From contig NC_061066.1 of NCBI RefSeq assembly GCF_021917145.1, forward strand, positions 496,001 to 560,000: a DNA stretch of 64,000 nucleotides. Reading direction: 5' to 3'. The notes under the pieces are model-generated. The model was not told where the DNA came from. It saw only the letters and a list, made by a program, of their open reading frames with translations, and ran no database searches. A program made the translations under genes and the position numbers. How positions within the stretch are numbered: the first letter of the stretch is position 1; each line of letters starts with the position of its first letter. Source of the stretch: Hypomesus transpacificus. Taxonomy: Eukaryota; Chordata; Actinopteri; Osmeriformes; Osmeridae. Positions 24,501 to 37,800 of the stretch are shown in pieces.

Positions 24501-25902
24501 ATCCACCAGATGGTGCTCAAGTCATCTTAATTTGCCGGTGTACCACTGACAGGGAGATTCTTGACTCGTGTTTCAGAGAAAATCTCTTCTTACTTAGCAA
24601 TTCTAATTCTCACTCAAAGTAACCTAGTTTTATATCCTTTGGAAAAATGTCCAGTGTTTGCACAGAGATGTGGCAGCAGCTCTCTCTGACATTGACATTG
24701 AGACTCTGATTTCTCCAAAGTGTTATAAACAGCTGTTCCAGCCCCACTTGTGCCCAGCCTTGCAAACGTAGTGGAGACCACATTGGACTTGTTTAAACAA
24801 AGAGAGTGGACCAGCAGAGCGGTAGCATGTTATTATTGTAGATGGTGGTTCGAGTACACTGTCCAAGAATCATACATGGCTGTCTAAGGGGTTTGAAGCC
24901 GTCTTCCCCCGTATACCTGTCCCACTCGTCCACACAGACAGATCACTCACTGCACAATACAACCCAGTGTTTGAGTCAAACACATACATTAAGAGCACAA
25001 TAAACTGCTCTGTTCCTCCCCTGGACACGCACTCTGCTGTCACTTTAAATGATGCATGATTAAAGTAAATGCGTGACTTCTGTAGTTTATTAGATGTCTA
25101 ACCACCTTGTAATGCATTAAGTGGGATTTTCAAGTAAACCCTTCCAAGGTGATACAATGAGTCCTTGTTTTTACACAGTGAACATGACAGGCCGCTGGCA
25201 AACTACATCTCCCATCTCAGCATCCCTGATTATCCACACCCTCTATGATGGAGGGATGAGTGTCTTTTCTCTATTCTTCTGCCACCACCTCCTCTCTTCA
25301 ACCCTGCCAGTAACTAGCATCTGACCTGAGAGGACTTCAAACTCCCAGTTTCCTGAGATGTCCTAGAAAGAACATGCTTCTTGAGCCATCTCTCTCGTTT
25401 CCTGTTGTTGTCTTAAGGGTTTACCCCGGTCTTTGAAACCGAGCCAGGAGCCCCAGAGCCGAGTGCCTGTCTAGGCCTTCCTCTACCACACCAGTCCATC
25501 CTAGCACACTGTTATACACTGGTGCAATGAGTATGTCACAAAGGGCGATGGCTGTCTATACTGCCACTAATGTGAGTTTGAGAGAGAGTGTTAGAGGGGA
25601 AAAAGGGAGAGAGATATAGAGAGAAAAAAGCAGAAGATAGAGAGCGAGAGAATGTGCACCTGTGGAGGAGTGATTATCATGTTGACCGGTAGAGTGGTGT
25701 GCTGGCACAGTAGACCTAACACATTCCTGGGAGTTGGAGCTTACTCAACTCTTCTGAGAAAAAACAGGCAGGTTTTCACAGAAGCCAGATCAACCCATTG
25801 GTTTGTCCAAGGGGTGACAGAGGTGGTCAGTTAGAAATACCAAAGGTCACCTAGTGCATTTGTCCAGTATCCCATTAGCACACATCACATTAAATAGATA
25901 AG
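21513..25902. other. spacer between th2 and nup37
   Basis: No gene could be supported. It contains the decayed Tc1/mariner copy (about 22800-23976), purine-rich stretches (21590-21720 and 25575-25650), and otherwise unremarkable unique sequence. th2 and nup37 converge on this spacer. Confidence 0.6.
22800..23976 (-). mobile_element. degenerate Tc1/mariner transposon
   Basis: On the minus strand a transposase-like frame starts at ATG 23641 (MDQTKQKRL) and, with frameshifts, gives a helix-turn-helix-like part (TISKQIDICRLTVANIIKEF). Further down, near 22990-22850, is the C-terminal DDE signature region WPSMSPDLNPIKYLW followed by ELKLAVWRGHPSNLRQL-like sequence, typical of Tc1-family transposases. 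Frames are broken several times, and the central part around 23050-23270 is heavily eroded. The flank at 23760-23970 carries GGGGTACCAACA-like terminal motifs seen in fish Tc1-like elements. It is inactive. Exact ends are estimates. Confidence 0.8.
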
Positions 25903-25908
25903 TTTATT
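25903..25908 (-). terminator. nup37 polyadenylation signal
   Basis: TTTATT on the plus strand is AATAAA for the minus-strand gene, about 100 bases after the nup37 stop codon. A short 3' UTR is implied. Confidence 0.7.
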
Positions 25909-26006
25909 GAAACGTTATGACACACACTTTATCAAAATACAAAAATAGGACCTTGTGACACAGAAGCGCAGTGTCTATAGTCCATATCCCCAAGTGAAGT
26001 GCAAAT

Positions 26007-29000
26007 TTACATTTCTGTCATCCAAAAGAACAGTTTCCTGTCTCCACCAATAACACACAGTGGAAGTGTCCTGTGCCAGCTCAGCCCTGCCCCCACCATG
26101 GCTGATCCAATCATAACAGGCTGAAACATAAACACATACGACACATACTTTGCATCCTCAAAGACAGAACACTTATTAGACTTACAGGGACCAGTGGAAG
26201 GTTCTTCTCAGGGTATCGTTAACCTTGATAGGGAGCCAGTACAAACACAAAGCAGACTGACCTGTGGGTGACCCAGATGATGCACCAGCAGCTGACTGCT
26301 GATTTTTCCTGGACATCCCGTAGTGGAGAAGAGGTTCTCATTGGCCCTCGACCACCTGTGTAAGTAAGTGGAACCCATGATTAGCACCATTATTATTTCC
26401 ATCCTCATTAGAAGTGAAGTCATTACCATATCCTCTGGTTAACAGTTGGACCATTGTATATGTGAAAAGCCTATATACTAATGAAATGGCAAACGATGAG
26501 GCACCAGTTTAGGGTGAAAATTCTTACTTGAAGAGCCGCGCTCGGCCTACGTGGGCAGGCCTTTTCTCTTGAGGGTAACTGAAGGAGAACAAATAATTAG
26601 AGCTGACCTTTAAGCTAGCACATTACTGTCATTTCCCATGATGGAATCAGGTACAGTGGGCAGAGTAGACAACAAGCTGAGCCAGGGGCCATCCTGTCCA
26701 CTCACCTGGAGCGGGTTATGTCCCAGATGAGCCAATCACTGCCCACCACAGCGCCAACCTTGATGGTATTGGTGAGACACCAGTCAGCAGACATGAGTGG
26801 AGACTGGCCGCAATCCAGCGACAGAATAGCCTGCCGGGTAACCAGGTCATAAAAGCGAATTGTCCCCCGCTTTTCAGCTACCATCAGCTGCAAAGAAAGG
26901 AAGACGTTGAAACATTAGATTTGCCCAGTCTTATCCTTTTCTCATATACCAGTAACTAGAGATCAATTCACTTTAATAATCCCGAAGGAAATTCGTAAGG
27001 CGTTGCTGTAGATGCCAATGCTGTGTTGGTACCTTGAAGACCTCCTCGGGATGCCAGCATACACTGATGCCAGGGGAACGCAGTCTGAAGGAGGTCGTCT
27101 CATTGCCCTGCAGGTCCCATACCCTGTGAGATGCATCAAATATCACAAGGATACAGGTTAGGTCAAACCATGGATTTGTACATGCTGTCCAATCAATGCA
27201 GAAATCAGTGGTTCGAACTGAATTGTTTTGTAACAGTGCGACTGCTGTCTTCAACAACCCCTGGTCCCCAATCACATGCAGGGAGCATGGAATTCAAAAG
27301 CCGTGTTTGAATCCTCAGAATAAAAATCATTATTAAGACAAAAAAACAAAATTAATAGGCTGGTCAGACTGTAGGCGCACAGGTCCTAAAATAGCTTCCA
27401 GAGTCTAGCCACCCTCTGTGTGCAGAGATGACGCACAGGCGGAAGGCTTGGTGCTGACAGCACAGAGAACAAAGGATAACACAAGCGAGCTAAAAATACC
27501 ATGGAACAAAGTGTCGCTGGCTGGCTGTTCTCTCACAGCTTCTTGCCTCAAAGGTCTGCTGTACCTTGGTTAACTTCCCTTTCTCCTTTCTCCTCCTTTT
27601 ATTAGCACACAAGGTGTTTGCAGGGTATAATGATGAGAGATTTAAAAATAAATAAAACATTTGAAAGTATGTCATTTCCTGTAGGCCGCCATTAGGCTCA
27701 TCTTTACACGGTGGAGAAGCAGTTTAGAAATACCAGAACATTCCCTTCTTCCTAGAAGAGAGGGGATCTTGTCTTTAAGCTGGTCTCTGAGCTGTGAAGA
27801 TGGACGGGCCGAGCACTGGGACTGATGACACAATGAACCTGCACACTGTGGCAATAAATCACATGGATGGAAGAGACAGAAGCTTCTGGAAGCTGGATCT
27901 AAAGCCAACCCACATCTAAAAGGCACCACCCCGGCATGTTCCCCCGAGCAAGGGGCGCCAGACTTGCAAAGGTTTCTGGGAATCTCAAATAAATAAATAA
28001 ATTAATAACCGGGGGAATGATGTGAAGGCGCTGACTGATGAGGTCATGCAGAAGACTTCATCTGAAGCCTCAAAGTCCTCCAAAGCCAGTCTAAATGTCG
28101 AGCGGTTATGGGAGAGATTAATATCCTCGAGGGTACAAGTGGCAAAGACAGATCAGGATGATTATCCCTTCTCAACGGAAGATTTCTGCAAACTCTTAAC
28201 TTTTCTCAATTCTCCTCCAACCCACCACCCCCCCCCCCCCCCCCCCCCCCCCCTTCTACAGAAGTTGAACCCTAGAGTTCTTGGGGCCTTTTCCTCTTGT
28301 CCCGTTCAGAGTCCAACCCTCTTCCATGTACGTAGTGTGTGTGAGGTTAAAAGCCTCAGACCACAGCAGACAAACAAGCCTCAACCCTCTCCTCTCAGAT
28401 TATAACCAAACAAGAGTTCAATCGCACGCTACGCCACCGCCAGCCAAACCGTGGTCAACCACGCTCCCTTTCAAATGATGGGGGAGGACTGCCCAGTTAA
28501 ACGTAACCCTTGCCGAAAGAGGTGAAAGGCATGAGATGCAAAAACAAGAGCAACCGCCTCTGACAAAGCACCGTGTAATTGCATAACACTACAACTGACA
28601 CGGCATCAAAAAGTCACACTTAGCTTCCATTCACAATAGAGTTGAAAGGGGAGTCGAGCATTTGAAGTTGCCGTACTTTAGATCCTAGTGAGAAAAGCAG
28701 CTGGCCAGACTGTTTGGGTTTGTCAATGTTTTCCCAAAAGTGGAGGAAACGGGAAATGTTGTGTACACTGTGATCTGATTTATCAGAGAGCGCAGGGTTA
28801 ACAACCGTGGCGACCCTATGGGGAACCAGAGATAACAACAATCCTGCCTTGGACATCTCACAGGAGAGTTGAGTCAGAGGTGCGCGCCCTTTCTCGACTT
28901 CACCACCTCAGCATCCATCTTAAATCAGACCTGCTCAAGTGTCTTAAGCAACAACATTGTTTTTAAACATTAGATATTTGGATTGTTGAAATGATCTAGG

Positions 29001-32000
29001 CCATTAGTCACTTTTATTGGATCAACTCACCCCTCTAGGGCTGAGAGCCCCTAGCACTACATCAGAGGGATAGCGAAGCACTTACAGTGCGTGAGAACAT
29101 GTGCTGAGAAGACGGAAGCTGAAAGAGTGATGATTAGAACCAGGGTTTAGTCCAGTAGAGAGGTGAGCATGACCTAGTGGGATTATTATTATTTTCATTA
29201 AAAAAAGGATTCAAACTGATGGGGAAAGGAGTTTGGATCCGTACAGTTGTAGACAGTGGACTTAATTCACTATCCCAGGTCATCTGTGAACTGTCCACAG
29301 CCCCAAAATAGATATAGGTAGCTGTCCAGCGTAGGGTAGCAAATGCAATCAAGATCAAGGTTGTGCCATCGAGCAGGTGGTGCGGTCCAGAGGAGGTGGC
29401 CTACAGCTACAAGTTGCTTTCACAGGAACAACCTGTCGTGTTGCAGTAACAACATGCCAGACACTGAGGTGACGGCAGCTTGAAGTCACACAAGCCCAAT
29501 TTGGTTCTGAAGGTAATTACGTGCACACGCAGGGAGAAATCCGTTTCCCCCTTTCCTATTAGGGGCTCAGTTTGGGTGGGCTGACTGAAAAGCTCTGTCC
29601 TATTAACCTGATCTTTCACTCGTTACGCCTCTCTCTTCTTCCTGCGTCCTATATTTTCTCAAGATGACATGTCTTTAAATCTTTCTGCAGATGGAGTGCA
29701 GCCCTGTTTTCTCTGGCCGGCCAGTAGGGGGAGGGCTGAGCGAACCCAGCGGATGTTCTCTGCTTCAGAGGGGCCTTCCTCACCTCTCTCTGCTCATCCC
29801 CTCCCTCCTCCCACCGCCACGGGGGGAAAGAAGGGAGCGGATCAGTGGCTGTGACCCAGACAGTGCCGTTACCATGACACTCTGAAACTCCAAAAAACAA
29901 CTGGCCGTTCCTGCTGAGTCGTGGCTGGAGGAACCTTTGCTGGGGTAGAATGATCATCTGAAACCATGGGTTCATAACTCTTAGGACACAGATTCAATAA
30001 TACATACAGAATCTACATCTAGAATTTCTATTTGCTTTATTTATAGTAGCTATCGTACATAATCTAACTATTAGCCAGATGTTACAGTTTAATTGAAAGC
30101 GGATTAAACTTACATATTATATTATAGGCTATTACTGAGAACTCGGACTCCAGTAACACATAACAGGTGGCTACACGGGTAACAGTGTGTGTGGGAAGGA
30201 GAACAATCCCTGTGGTTAGACCTGGCTACTAACACACTTTTCCTTTTCCACTACTGATTGAAAAGACACATTTGGGGACCTTGTTAAGAACCCCCGCCTC
30301 CCCCCTTTTCCCCTTTCCCCAGGAAGGGAAAGACTCAGCAACTAATTGGATTTCCATATTTAACTAATTAGTTAGAAAAGCTGGGAGGCAGTTGTGTGCT
30401 TACGCACAGCAACACTGGGGCATGTTGAACTAAGCGTTGGGTTTCGCTGTGGAATCACAGTCAGGACTTTCTGCACCATTAACAGAGAACAGAACACAGA
30501 ATGAAGAAGAGAGAACACACACACTCGAACAGTCTCTACTGTTGTCAGGCTTAGAAGCAAGAGAGGGTCATCCTGACCTGCAAGTGTGGTCGTCACTGAC
30601 GGAAGCTATTTGTTGTCCCTCAGTGGGCTCGTACACCAAGTGATTGATGAAGCTGGTGTGACCGCCAAAAACCTGAACGACACAGATGTCCACAAAAATA
30701 AGCAAACAAGTGCAAATAGAAAACTTTCCTTTTTTCCCCTCATTGTATGAGAGCTTTTATTGGCCAACTGTTGGCTCACTAGGTACTCATTATTCCATTA
30801 CTGATTTATAACCTTTCATTACTTCTAATTCGATTTCCATAACTATTAAACGTACGACACGCAATGTTTGCTTCTGTTTTTAGGTAGCTAGGAACATAAT
30901 TGCAGACATGACAGTTAAGTTAAAAGGGAGGCTACAGTTCTCAATTGTTTAAAGGGAGAAGTTTTACATCTAAGGAAACAAACATTCCATAACTCCAGAT
31001 CCAACATTCCAGCAAAGACATGAACACCTGCCTGTACTGAAATACACTTGACAACATTCTAATAAGAACAATGGAATGGAATATGATCAACAGAATAATA
31101 ATATTCCAGTAAGATAATTATCCCTTGAAACACAAGTGACCTATTGACAGGAGTTGTTGATGGAGTGCAGATGGTCCAGTACCTTGACTTCATGTTTGTT
31201 CTGTAGGTCAGAAGACAACACCCTCAGTTTGAAGTCAGCCGCTGCGGTGCAAAATCTGGAGAGGGAAAGAAAGTGAGATGAAAAATCAAAATAAACACGG
31301 AGAGAGAACATCCTAACAGAGCCTAAACGTCTTCCTGAGAAACCACCTTCCCCCCACCCACATCTATGCGTGTGACTGCTGCCTGCCCTGACACCTTTGG
31401 ATAAGTGTGAGTAAGTGTGCGTGTGGTAAGGACTTGGACATTCATCCAGGAAAACATTGCCAGGGAGATTGTAATTGCACTGTAAGATAAACATGGAGAA
31501 AAACAAGAAGGCTCACGCCATTTGACCATTTCTCTCTTCAAATCCTAAGCAAAGCCAAGGAGCCTACTTTCCCTCTAATCAGCTGGATGATATACCAGTA
31601 ATTAGTCACACAATTACACAAGAAAAAGCACACACATCACAAGGTGCAGAAACATATGGACTCGGGTCATGACACATCGATTGTATACTCAGAATGATAG
31701 CAGTAGATTAGTATAAACTAGATCATACTTCAGTGTCTGCTAATAATGTTTTATTCTGCAATTGAGTTTCCTTACAATGCATTTAAATTTCCCACCTTGA
31801 CAAATCAGTTAAAGCAAACCTCACATATTGAATTGTTTGACTTTTGTAATATGATGAAAGAGCAGGCACTTAGAAAGACAATGCCTATCATCAGAACCAT
31901 ATATCACAGCCCTTTTTCCTGTCTTAGCTGGAGAGGTTTGACAGTACTGGTAGACCAGATTCACAACTCATCCTGGTTCCCAATAGTATACTGCTGACTG

Positions 32001-33054
32001 GACATCCCTTGCTGGCCTGGTAGAACCTGGCAGAGCCCCAGTACAAGCCCCCTTCTCCCACCCACCCACCCACCCTCGCCTGCCCTGGCCCCCTCTCCAG
32101 GCCACTGCCTCAGGCACGCCCGTGAGAACACTGTACTTTTCCTGGAAGGCACCGATACGTGCAAAATGGGGGTGGAAGGGGGAGGGTGGAGGGGTCTGGA
32201 ACATGAGCGGGGAAGCCATCAGTGCAATAACATGTATGGACGTCACAAGGCTGCACTCAGGGCCCTGCAGGCCTAACCACGGAAGGGCCAGGAAGTATCA
32301 CTGCCTTTCTCTTTCAATTACAGCAATCTGAAACACCTCCAGAGGGATTGTGGCATTCCCATCCAAGATTCCAATTAGAGAAGAAGTATTTGCTTTCTAG
32401 CAGGTTACTGTAGTCCCTTCCAAACCTACAGCGTGACACCATGATGACTAGGCTAATCTTGTTTGTAAGCTTTGGCTGCTCTGTGCTCACTCTATGTTTG
32501 AGCCTTTTTAGTCCATTTTGTTAAGACCATTCTGTATAAATAAATACATAAACAAGTATGAATAAATGAATGCAGCTGAAGCTGAAAGTCTTAAGTATAT
32601 ATATATTTTTTTTTGTATTGATATATATATTATTTTAATAGCTTTATTGTGACAGCGCTTAGAGTGTCACTCAGGAGCCTACCTTATGAGCTGGGGCAAC
32701 TTGTCCAGATGAGATTCAGGACTCCAAGCTAGCGCATCCACACGCAACGTGTGGCTGAAAACCTGCAGTGTCGTAAACTCAACTCCCTCTACCTCAAGAT
32801 CTTCCTCCTGCATAAAACAAATAGCACAGCTGAATAAAAGTCAAATGTAAACAGACTAAACTAAAACGTTCCACAAAATTGACCAAGATCTCACTAACCT
32901 GGAATCGGACACTGCCTACAACCACAAGCTGGTTTCCTCCATAGGCCAGAAGGGATCCTGCTGTGCCGTTGTCAAATGGGCTGAATTCCACCACATCCAC
33001 ATAACCCTCACATGGCACAGTGTAACTGGCACTGCGACGGCTGTCCTCCTGCAT
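26007..33054 (-). CDS. nup37: nucleoporin Nup37 (9 coding exons, 326 codons)
   Basis: A seven-bladed WD-repeat beta-propeller subunit of the Y-shaped Nup107-160 complex, structural in the nuclear pore and at kinetochores. Exons in transcript order: 33054-32899, 32807-32683, 31255-31183, 30672-30578, 27123-27033, 26887-26706, 26578-26528, 26355-26262, 26120-26007. The product is 326 residues, the same as human. Matches include YTVPCEGYVDVVEFSPFDNG, ASVSDDHTC, SVCWHPEEVFK, LMVAEKRGTIRFYDL, GSDWLIWDITRS, NENLFSTTGCPGKISSQ and GLSWHRTLPLCVIGGD. Exon 3 must end at AAG/GTACTG (31183); reading on meets a stop, whereas exon 4 restores the conserved GGHTSFIN. The ATG exon has an acceptor at 33112 and a non-coding exon ends at 34016. 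It diverges from parpbp. Confidence 0.96.
28228..28253. repeat. poly-C tract in a nup37 intron
   Basis: Twenty-six consecutive C residues in nup37 intron 4 (poly-G in the transcript). Length is likely polymorphic or inexact in assembly. Confidence 0.95.
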
Positions 33055-34015
33055 TGTGTCAACTTGGAATAAGCCTTTGTCAAATCAGATGATCAAGTTG
33101 ACTTCACCACACCTGAAATGGGATGACAGCCGCATTATAGTAAAGTCAATTTGTTTCAACATCTATTATGAGACAAGTGTTTTTGTTGGTTATACACAAT
33201 CTAATGGGATACAACTGTTTCCAATGGGGTGTATTAACTTGGTACTGTAGAGTTAAGTGATTACAAGACCAGCGGCCGCCTCAACATGCGGCATTTCCAC
33301 TAGAGACTGACCAGACAGTCATATAATCAGTGTTTCCAAGGAGTGGTGTGTGTGTGTTCAACACGTCTCTCCCACACATACGGACCCAGGGTTCATGTAA
33401 ATTCAAGCTTTTTAAATGTGTGAAAGGGCATAGGTGACAGCTGTCACCAGCACACCGTGACTTTATTCTTGGTGTTTAAAGTGACATGTTTTAATCAAAA
33501 TGGGTGATCTGACGGCTAGCATAAACTGGGATGCAGAACAGACCATCTGATCCCGTTATCTGTTGTAACGTTGAGTAGTTAACTTGTGCAAGGCGCTCGA
33601 TGAGATGCTAGCTTGTTAGTGCTAACGTTATAAGTTGAGGCTGTGGATAGTTAGTAGTTGTGCAGCATGTACAAGTTACCACGTGTAACTAGCATCATAT
33701 AATAGTGATTAAACATGTGTACTGCAGATTCCATTGTTTTCACAGTGCTCTACAGTTTTGCTAACGCTTTGCTTGGTTAGCTCAGTTAACTTTGGTTGGT
33801 TAGTTAGATAACTAGAATAGGTACAACTAACTAACGTTCTAGCTAACATTAGCTCGGTTTCCTAGTAAATTGACTAATATAATTATGGAAATTTGTTCAC
33901 CAAGTAAAACACATCGTCGAAGTTCATAGTTTGTCGACTGACCTGAGCTTCTAGATACATCGTTTCGACAAATTGTTTGACACTATAAAGCTATTCATGT
34001 TGTATTGACTCATAC

Positions 34016-34810
34016 CTCCGCGCGCCTTTCATTCATTCTTTAAACGTGCTGCACTTCTTGTCTATGTCGCTTGGTTTAGTGTCGTCCAGATAATGGAAAC
34101 CCAAAGCCGCCCGGTTAATCTGAAATCGAGGGAAGTTGAGTCCAAAATATTCGTGAGCTATAATACAATGCACCGGGAGGCAGCCCGGGCGTATTAAACT
34201 AGTTTTTCATTAGTTCCGGGTCGGAAACAGAATGTACCAATTTGCAGCACAATCTAAAGGGTGGTTGCCCCATGGATGTGTATTAAACCAATGACGAATA
34301 AACGTTAAAAAAAACAACTAACTGTTAATAATTTTGAATTGTTATACATAAATGTCATTATTATGTTTTCTTAGCCCTACAAATGTGTAGTATATACAAA
34401 ATGTAATCTATAGTTACACGATGAAACCCATTCGGTGACGATCCTTGTCAGTAATTATCGAGACGAGACATCATTGGTCAGATTCATTCGTTGAAGGAGA
34501 TTTAAATTTTCAAAATGTCAGCTACGTTAGTGCGTTTAGTTTGCTGTTAATTATTGTTTTGGATGCGTCTTATTCCTAGCTAGACTTCAGAGCAAGGTGA
34601 GTGGTTGTTTGTGCCTGGAAAAGGTAACTTGTATTTGCTACTTTGTTGCAACAGAATATAAAATAAAGATCTGGTTGGTTGGCAGTACAGTGTGCATTTG
34701 AACTGTTCTTGTAAAACAGTTACTTTAATCTAAACTTGCTTGTTGGTAACATAAATCGCATCCCTCAAGTCAAGTAATAGACAAATACAGCAAATTATGT
34801 TGTGTAACAG
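34016..34810. promoter_or_regulatory. shared divergent promoter and leaders of nup37 and parpbp
   Basis: The nup37 non-coding first exon reads leftward and ends at 34016 (GCGGAG/GTATGAGT on the minus strand). The parpbp non-coding first exon ends at 34596 (GCAAG/GTGAGT) and resumes at 34811, five bases before the ATG. The two start regions are therefore within about 400 bases, head to head. CCAAT boxes lie at 34288-34292 (forward) and 34473-34477 (inverted). No TATA box is obvious. CCAAT-containing, TATA-less divergent promoters are typical of cell-cycle and housekeeping gene pairs. The exact start sites are inferred. Confidence 0.65.
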
Positions 34811-34815
34811 GTACA

Positions 34816-37800
34816 ATGGCGATTTTGGAGGAGAGTCTGAAGACAATGGTGAGAATCTTTAGAAGAGAATGTCACCGAGTTCTGGAATCGGAGAGGACAA
34901 CTATTCTGGGAGCAAATGAAATATTGATGGTTTTACAACTTACCATAGCAGACGTCAATAAACAGGTAAATATTACCATTAAGTGCACCACAAAATACTG
35001 ATGAGGATGTATGTGGTAACAGCAAGGCTGCAATTTATTCACTAGCATTAGATATTCCTTTGACGTGCATGAGCACAATACATTTCAAGAGTGTGGTAGT
35101 GTTAAAAACAGTCACTCAATCACTTGAACCCTATATTCTACTAGGTCATATTCTCCCTCATTAAGGCCTCAAACACACCTGACATCAGCATCACCATTAG
35201 ATTCCCAATTTTTTCCCATGGTAACAGGACTCAAGGACACTTCTTCCATAACATGCGGTCGTGTCTGATTACATTTCTTTTTCTCGCTCTCTTTGACAGG
35301 AGTGTGGAGAGTTTAGTGTGGCGCTGAGTGAAGTTCTAAAGATCTGGAAATACTTACTGTGTGACAAGCTTCACCTACCCCACAACGACTCCCCACGCCC
35401 AGAGAACTATGACCTCATTCGCAGAGCGTACGAATCCTTTCTGAAACGGACAAACTCTGTGGACCTGATTGATATCCAGTCTATGTACAAACAGCTGAAA
35501 GTCGACTCAGACCCAGGGGAGACTTTGAGCTCAGTGAGTAGTAGTATGATTTAAATGGGTTCACTAGGACCCTGTTTTAAATTGTGTAATTTTAGCAGAT
35601 GCTCTTAATACAATTTTCAATAGTTTTCATACAATACAGCTTCAACCTTAAATTCTCTCTAAACTGGACCTGTGCCTTTACACAGCTGTGTTACCAGCTA
35701 CCTATTTGCTTGTCATTTTGCCAAAGAATGGTTGCTATTAAAGTTAAACAGGCCACTACGTTCTGCCTTCATAGACGCCAGCAAAGCCAAAAAGCTAAGT
35801 CGGCCAAGCCTAACTTCCATGTTTTGTTTTCTGCCAAGATCCAGCTGTTCCAGTTTCTGACAGGTAATACAGAGACTGGTGATCTGAGGGATTCCACAGT
35901 CCCTTTAACTCCATCCAGCAAGTCAAGGCCATGCAGCACACAGGTAATGGCTGCTCATGTATTGTAGCGTATATGCCAGTCTTGGAATAGCACATTATAT
36001 ATAATTTTCCCCTCTGCATCACTGATGGTGGTTGTGTCCATAGAATGAAATGTTATATTGGCTCATGTCATTATACCAAAGTCCAAACAGGAACTTTGTG
36101 TCTGCCGTCTAATTTTCCCTTTTGGCAAGGATTCATTCATCTCTTCTTTCCCAGCACTCGTTTACCCTCTGAAATCTGTCTCGCTCTTATTAAGAGGAAC
36201 TTTAAATCATATCACTCAGATTTATGTGAGAAATGTGAATTCAATTACCAGGCAGATGTTTTAAAACACAACACAATGTGGGCTTGGACAAGAGCTTTTG
36301 CAGCCCAGTCTCCTCTCCAGATGCTTTGACAACTGATGATTTGTGTTAGAAACTAGTTGCTACTATGCTAGGAGCTAGAGTGATGAGGTTTATGAATTTT
36401 TGTTTTTATAAACCTACCTGTCGTTCAAAAGCCTTTGCAAGCCGAGTTGCATTTACCAATACTTTTTCAAAGAATATAACTTTTTATGGGTCTAGTAAAA
36501 CTGTCTCTTCCTTGTGACATGAAGTTTTGAGAGTGCTTGGATGTTTTATAGGATTATTTGGAGTGGTATCAACTGAGTTGCATTTTTGTTTTCAATCTCC
36601 AAGGTTAAAAAGGTCATGAGGATGGTGTTCTGCTCATACTTAAATCTGCTAGTCAACACCAAGAATGACATAGCTTTAGCACACATTCTTGACACACCTA
36701 ATCGTTCGCTTGGACGCGTAGCATTTACCAACCTCAAGCATGCAGCACGAGACAAGGACACATCACTCTTCCTGGTACAGTAAACACTTTATTTCTTTGC
36801 ATTCTGCTAAGGTGACTTCTATTGATCTGTCAGCCAACGATGTTCCATATCTGTTCTGCATTTCAGGCCGTGACCTCATTCGTAAGGGCCATCCAGCTGG
36901 GGGGGAGGGGCTATGCCCCAGCTGAGTCTGATCCACTGAGGAAACACTTAAAAGGACTATCCGACTTTGTCCATTTCATGGACAACTTGGACGAGATACT
37001 GGGAGATAACCCCGACCCCAGGTGAAAGACACAATCTGGAATCTGTACCCACCCTTGTCTATGAGATCCTGGTGGTAGTGTTTGAGAGGAGATGTGAAGC
37101 CCATCTGTTTGGGAATTCTGTTGATTGTAAAATGCACATGGAGAACAGACTGTTCTGCACAGCCTTGTCAATAGATCCCACCTGCTCCATCATGGTGTCT
37201 AGATCTTGTTGTTCTCTTGAAATAACTCCTAATGACCTCTGACGCAAGGTCTTACGATAGCATATAAATTGCAAAAACATGTTTATCTTAACATAAAAGT
37301 CAAATTTGCTAACAGTCAAAATATCTTTATGGACTTTATCGGTCTGATCAGTTAGGGGAATTATCATCAAACTAAGCTTCCCTTGATCCGCCCCTCCCCC
37401 ATCTGTCATTATACAGCGCAACGTGTTCTTGGCAATGCATCAAAAGCTTTCTTTTTTTTAAATCATTATAAGTACTGAATGTTGAGGTAATGCTGTGTGT
37501 AACCAAAGGATTTCCTTCACTGCAGAAACTGCTAACAAGTTACAGTACCTGTGATACTTCTTGATCTCTGACTGCTCCATAGTGCTATTAACATAGCTGT
37601 AGAATGAAATATTGTCCCAGTTTCATTTTAGCCCATCAGTTGTGTTGATAACTGCAAGCCTTGCAAAGGGTTTCCTACCAACACGGCTGCATGGTGCTTC
37701 TATGATGAGATTGTGAATGTTTGGAGCCAGAATTGCTCTTTCAACAGCCCGCACCCCTAGCCTTTCCCCTTCACCTCCAGTGGAGTACTGTATTTCCACA

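Noticed and set aside
31141..31255. nup37 exon 3 read on to a stop (a truncated product)
   Set aside because: The donor at AAG/GTACTG and exon 4 at 30672 restore the conserved GGHTSFIN and the full 326-residue length.
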